Below, piece by piece: positions 6,053 to 8,554 of a stretch of 8,554 bases of DNA (positions are counted from its first letter, which is position 1; every line of letters begins with the position of its first letter). The stretch spans positions 1-8,554 of the forward strand of contig DGUF01000258.1 in NCBI GenBank assembly GCA_002394525.1, read 5' to 3'. The position numbers and the translations under genes were made by a program. Under the pieces are notes generated by a model that saw only the letters and a program-made list of their open reading frames with translations, was not told the origin of the DNA and ran no database searches. Origin of the DNA: Lachnospiraceae bacterium UBA4317. Its GTDB lineage: Bacteria; Bacillota_A; Clostridia; Lachnospirales; Lachnospiraceae.

Positions 6053-6863
6053 GCAGGCCTCCTTTCCCACTCTCCAGGGCGCTCTGGCGCAGGGCGCGGA
6101 TGTTCGAGATGACGACCACCAGGACGACGATCAGAAAGATCACGGTCGAGAGCGCCCACAGGGCCGTCTTGATCGTGGTCTGCGCTCCCTTGGTGGCATT
6201 GACCACGTAGGTGCTGATCGTGTCAAAGGTCGCCGGCTTTGTATACATGGCAATAAAGTAGTCGTCCAGAGACAGGGTCACCGCCAGGGCAAAGCCGGAG
6301 ACGATCCCGGGAACGATCTGGGGGATCAGGATCTCGATCAGGGCCTTGAAGGGGGTGGCGCCCAGGTCAAGCGCCGCCTCATAGATGCTGGAATCCATCT
6401 GCATGATCCTGGGCATCACGGAGAGAAAGACAAAGGGGGCGCACAGGGTGACATGGCCGGCCACCAGGGGGATGTAGGAATCCTTGCTGACCCCCAGGGC
6501 CACGACCAGGAGAACGCAGATGGAGAAGCCGGTCACCACATCGGCGTTGACCACAGGCACCCGGTTCAGGGTCGTGATAAAAGCGGAGACATTCTTTCTG
6601 GAATAGAAAGCGCCGATCGCCCCCATCGTCCCCAGAAGGGTGGCGATCACGGCTGCCACAATCGCCAGGGAGATGGTCCCCGTGATCATATCCGTCAGCT
6701 CCGGGGTCGTGAACAGGGTCACATAATTCTGCAGCGAGAAATCCCTGATGGCTCCGATATGGGTGGAGTCCGTAAAGCTGTAGACTGCCAGCACCAGGAT
6801 CGGAAGATACAGAAACAGGAGGACCAGGAGCAGAAACACTTTTTTGAAATATTTCCAGATCAC
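6042..6863 (-). CDS. potC: Polyamine ABC transporter permease PotC
   Basis: This 273-residue inner-membrane protein is a typical binding-protein-dependent permease. About six hydrophobic segments are visible, starting at about 9-28 and ending at about 236-254. The cytoplasmic EAA loop that docks on the ATPase reads YEAALDLGATPFKALIEI followed by PQIVPGIVSG (161-190). The segment LSLDDYFIA (198-206) resembles the conserved PotC SLDD region and separates it from PotB. The start is a GTG that overlaps the potB stop as GTGA (6860-6863), with GAGGAGG nine bases upstream, so translation is likely coupled. Its last 11 bases overlap potD. It should pair with PotB to form the membrane channel. Confidence 0.96.
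   Translation of the reverse strand: MIWKYFKKVFLLLVLLFLYLPILVLAVYSFTDSTHIGAIRDFSLQNYVTLFTTPELTDMITGTISLAIVAAVIATLLGTMGAIGAFYSRKNVSAFITTLNRVPVVNADVVTGFSICVLLVVALGVSKDSYIPLVAGHVTLCAPFVFLSVMPRIMQMDSSIYEAALDLGATPFKALIEILIPQIVPGIVSGFALAVTLSLDDYFIAMYTKPATFDTISTYVVNATKGAQTTIKTALWALSTVIFLIVVLVVVISNIRALRQSALESGKGGLRAQ
6058..6065 (-). promoter_or_regulatory. Ribosome binding site fixing the potD GTG start
   Basis: The minus strand reads AAAGGAGG within the end of potC, then five bases (CCTGC), then GTG at 6052. This near-perfect Shine-Dalgarno sequence decides the potD start in favour of 6052 over the GTG at 6070, which would contain the site inside its own coding sequence. Confidence 0.85.
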
Positions 6864-7648
6864 AGCAGGGCACCTCCTCTCCGGGATGACTCCTCTTCAT
6901 CGCCGCCGGTCAGCAAGGTGAAAATGCAGATCATGGCCAGCAGGATCAGGGAGATCATGGAACCGCCGTTCCAGTTGTAGGCGGCGAAATAGCTGCCGAT
7001 CAGGCTTCCCATGATATAGGTGCTGTTGTAGAGCATATCCAGCACGACGTAGTTGGTCATGGACGGCAGAAAGACCATGGATACCCCGCTGAGGATCCCG
7101 GGCACGGACAGAGGGAGGGTGACGCGCAGAAAGGTCTGGACACTGTTGGCGCCCAGATCCATCGCCGCCTCCCGCAGGGCCCCGTCCAGGCGCGAGATCG
7201 TCGTGTAGATCGGCAGGATCATAAAGGGCAGAAAGTCATAGGTCATGCCGATGACCGCATTGAAAAAGGGGTGCATGGCCAGGTTTCCCTCCAGCACATT
7301 GAGGATCTCCTTGAGCGCCGTGATGCGCAGGGAAAAATTGATCCACATGGGCAGGACGAAGAGCATGAGCACGACCGACTTCTGACGGAGCTGGCTGGTC
7401 GAGAGAAAATAGGCCACGGGATAGGCCAGAAGCAGGCAGATCATGGTCGTGGCCACAGCGATCAGCAGGCTGTAAAACAGGGTCCCCAGCGTGTTGGGAT
7501 CCGTGAAGAAATGCAGAAAGTTCTGCATGGTGAACTGCCCCTGTCCGTCTGTAAAGGCGTAGTAGAACAGAAAGAGGAGGGGGGCCGCCACAAAGATGAC
7601 GAGAAAAACGGCATAGGGTATGCCCAGGCTTTTTCTGGAAAAATTCAT
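6860..7648 (-). CDS. potB: Polyamine ABC transporter permease PotB
   Basis: This 262-residue membrane protein has the PotB layout: a first helix at about 12-32, a periplasmic stretch with MQNFLHFFTDP, and several further helices. The EAA loop reads LREAAMDLGANSVQTFLRV followed by LPLSVPGILSG (158-188). LPMWINFSLRITA (99-111) resembles the conserved PotB region around the second and third helices. The last helix ends near residue 247, followed by a short charged tail (GGDEEESSRR). The ATG at 7648 is preceded by an AAAAGGA site about 12 bases upstream. Its stop overlaps the potC GTG. The gene is separated from potA by 126 structured bases, wider than the other joins in the operon. Confidence 0.96.
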   Translation of the reverse strand: MNFSRKSLGIPYAVFLVIFVAAPLLFLFYYAFTDGQGQFTMQNFLHFFTDPNTLGTLFYSLLIAVATTMICLLLAYPVAYFLSTSQLRQKSVVLMLFVLPMWINFSLRITALKEILNVLEGNLAMHPFFNAVIGMTYDFLPFMILPIYTTISRLDGALREAAMDLGANSVQTFLRVTLPLSVPGILSGVSMVFLPSMTNYVVLDMLYNSTYIMGSLIGSYFAAYNWNGGSMISLILLAMICIFTLLTGGDEEESSRRGGALL

Positions 7649-7774
7649 TTCAATTTCAAATCCTTTTATTTATAAAGATGCAGGGTCAACCGACGGACAT
7701 AGGCGTCCGCGGGCTTGGGTCCCCGCGGATCCTCCGCAGGAGCCGGCCGGCTTCGGAAATTCATCCGCCGGACA
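7649..7774 (-). other. GC-rich structured spacer between potA and potB
   Basis: This 126-base spacer holds no gene but several inverted repeats. TCCGCGGG (7706-7713) faces CCCGCGGA (7722-7729) around eight bases. CGGAC (7694-7698) faces GTCCG (7705-7709) and shares bases with the first repeat, so the two hairpins exclude each other. AGCCGGCCGGCT (7741-7752) is a perfect palindrome. None is followed by a T run on the minus strand, so a complete terminator is not evident. An AT-rich stretch (7660-7678) leads into the potB ribosome site. The element may tune mRNA decay or potB translation. Confidence 0.55.
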
Positions 7775-8554
7775 TCACTTGCGTTTCAGCACAAATTTCA
7801 TCTTGTCCACCGGCATCAGCAGGCTCACGCGGTCGCCCATATTCCACAGATCTTCGTCATTGACGACAAAATCCTGCTCCAGCTCCGTGTGGATGATATA
7901 GCTGTAATGGTCGCCCTTGTAGATCAGGTTGCTGATGTAGCCGTCCACCAACCCGTCCTCCACCTGGTCGGTCATCGTGATTTCCTGCGGCCGGATAGCG
8001 ACCATGATCCTGGTCCTGGCCGGATCAATGACATCGCCCGAGGCATCGAGCAGGGTACCGTCCGGCTGACGGCTGCTTCCCCGGATGATCTTCGTCACAC
8101 TGGTATCGAGCAGCTTTCCGTTAAATTCCAGCCTGAAATCACTGTTGATATCCGCCAGGAAATAGTTGGTGTTATCCTCCGCGATCATAATGTGGATGTT
8201 GTCGGGATCCACCCGCATGCCCACATAATCTCCTACCGCGGCGGTATTGACGGACTGGATGACCATTTCGTTCTTTCCCGTCTGGACGGTGATCTCGTAG
8301 TGAATGCCCTTGAAGATCACAGAGATGACCCGGCCGCGGATGATCCCCTCCTCCGGCGGCGTCAGGATCACGTCCTCCGGCCTGATCACAGCGGTGATAT
8401 GGGTTCCCTTCTCCACATCGTCCACGCACTCGAATTCTCCGCCGCAGAAGCGGGCCCGCAGCGGCCCGGTCATGATGCCGTTGAAAAGGTTGCTCTCCCC
8501 GATAAAGTCGGCGACGAAAGCATTTTTCGGCTCATTGTAGATATCCTCGGGAGT
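7775..8554 (-). CDS. potA: Polyamine ABC transporter ATPase PotA, C-terminal part (runs off right edge)
   Basis: The frame is open from the window edge to the TAA/TGA-type stop at 7775 and gives 259 residues. It starts inside the ATPase at TPEDIYNEPKNAFVADFIGE, the typical end of the nucleotide-binding domain of PotA/MalK-type proteins. The Walker and signature motifs lie outside the window. An internal Met at 8473 is not the start, because the conserved frame continues upstream. The rest is regulatory and appears to be two copies of one TOBE-containing module: fragment residues about 22-122 (AVIRPEDV, VISVIFKGIHYEI) and about 130-257 (VAIRPQEI, YISNLIYKGDHYSYI). E. coli PotA has 378 residues; with this tail the whole protein would be about 475. 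It energises uptake through PotB and PotC. Confidence 0.95.
   Translation of the reverse strand, partial: TPEDIYNEPKNAFVADFIGESNLFNGIMTGPLRARFCGGEFECVDDVEKGTHITAVIRPEDVILTPPEEGIIRGRVISVIFKGIHYEITVQTGKNEMVIQSVNTAAVGDYVGMRVDPDNIHIMIAEDNTNYFLADINSDFRLEFNGKLLDTSVTKIIRGSSRQPDGTLLDASGDVIDPARTRIMVAIRPQEITMTDQVEDGLVDGYISNLIYKGDHYSYIIHTELEQDFVVNDEDLWNMGDRVSLLMPVDKMKFVLKRK

Noticed and set aside
5841..6980. Plus-strand open frame opposite potD, potC and potB
   Set aside because: Asp/His/Gln/Gly-rich antisense frame crossing three coupled genes; no credible product. The same applies to the plus-strand frames at 4349-5371 and 1747-2133.
7660..7678. Possible internal promoter before potB (TTGACC and TATAAA on the minus strand)
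   Set aside because: The boxes are only about nine bases apart, too close for a sigma-A promoter, and the AT-rich stretch is explained by the ribosome site region.

Overview
The window reads as a GC-rich Clostridia chromosome (Bacillota), most likely Lachnospiraceae. This is inferred from the Gram-positive-style lipoprotein, the strong GGAGG ribosome sites, the frequent AGG, ATC and CTG codons, and a purF homologue of a type I recall mainly from Clostridia and Bacteroidetes. No marker gene confirms the genus. All eight supportable genes lie on the minus strand, so transcription runs from the right edge to the left edge.

Right part (8554 to 4491): a potABCD polyamine ABC transporter operon. 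It holds the C-terminal part of the ATPase PotA (cut by the window edge), a 126-base structured spacer, the permeases PotB and PotC (GTGA overlap), and the binding protein PotD (GTG start inside the end of potC). A strong rho-independent terminator follows. Two departures from the E. coli-type system stand out: PotA carries its regulatory TOBE-containing module twice, and PotD ends in a membrane-spanning helix rather than being a clear lipoprotein.

Middle (4490 to 2776): a monocistronic purF-like gene with its own plausible promoter and terminator. Its phosphoribosyltransferase half and Fe-S cysteines look intact. Its N-terminal glutaminase half lacks the catalytic cysteine and the other glutaminase signature residues.

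Left part (2760 to 1): a sensing operon. A plausible promoter and a hairpin-rich leader precede a lipoprotein of the ABC_sub_bind (PF04392) type. It overlaps by ATGA an OmpR-family response regulator, which is followed after 27 bases by a sensor histidine kinase that runs off the left edge. No permease or ATPase gene accompanies the binding lipoprotein here, so it may be the extracellular ligand sensor for the kinase rather than part of a transporter.

No rRNA, tRNA, CRISPR array, insertion sequence or phage gene was seen. The most interesting points are the binding-protein/two-component operon and the glutaminase-dead PurF homologue.
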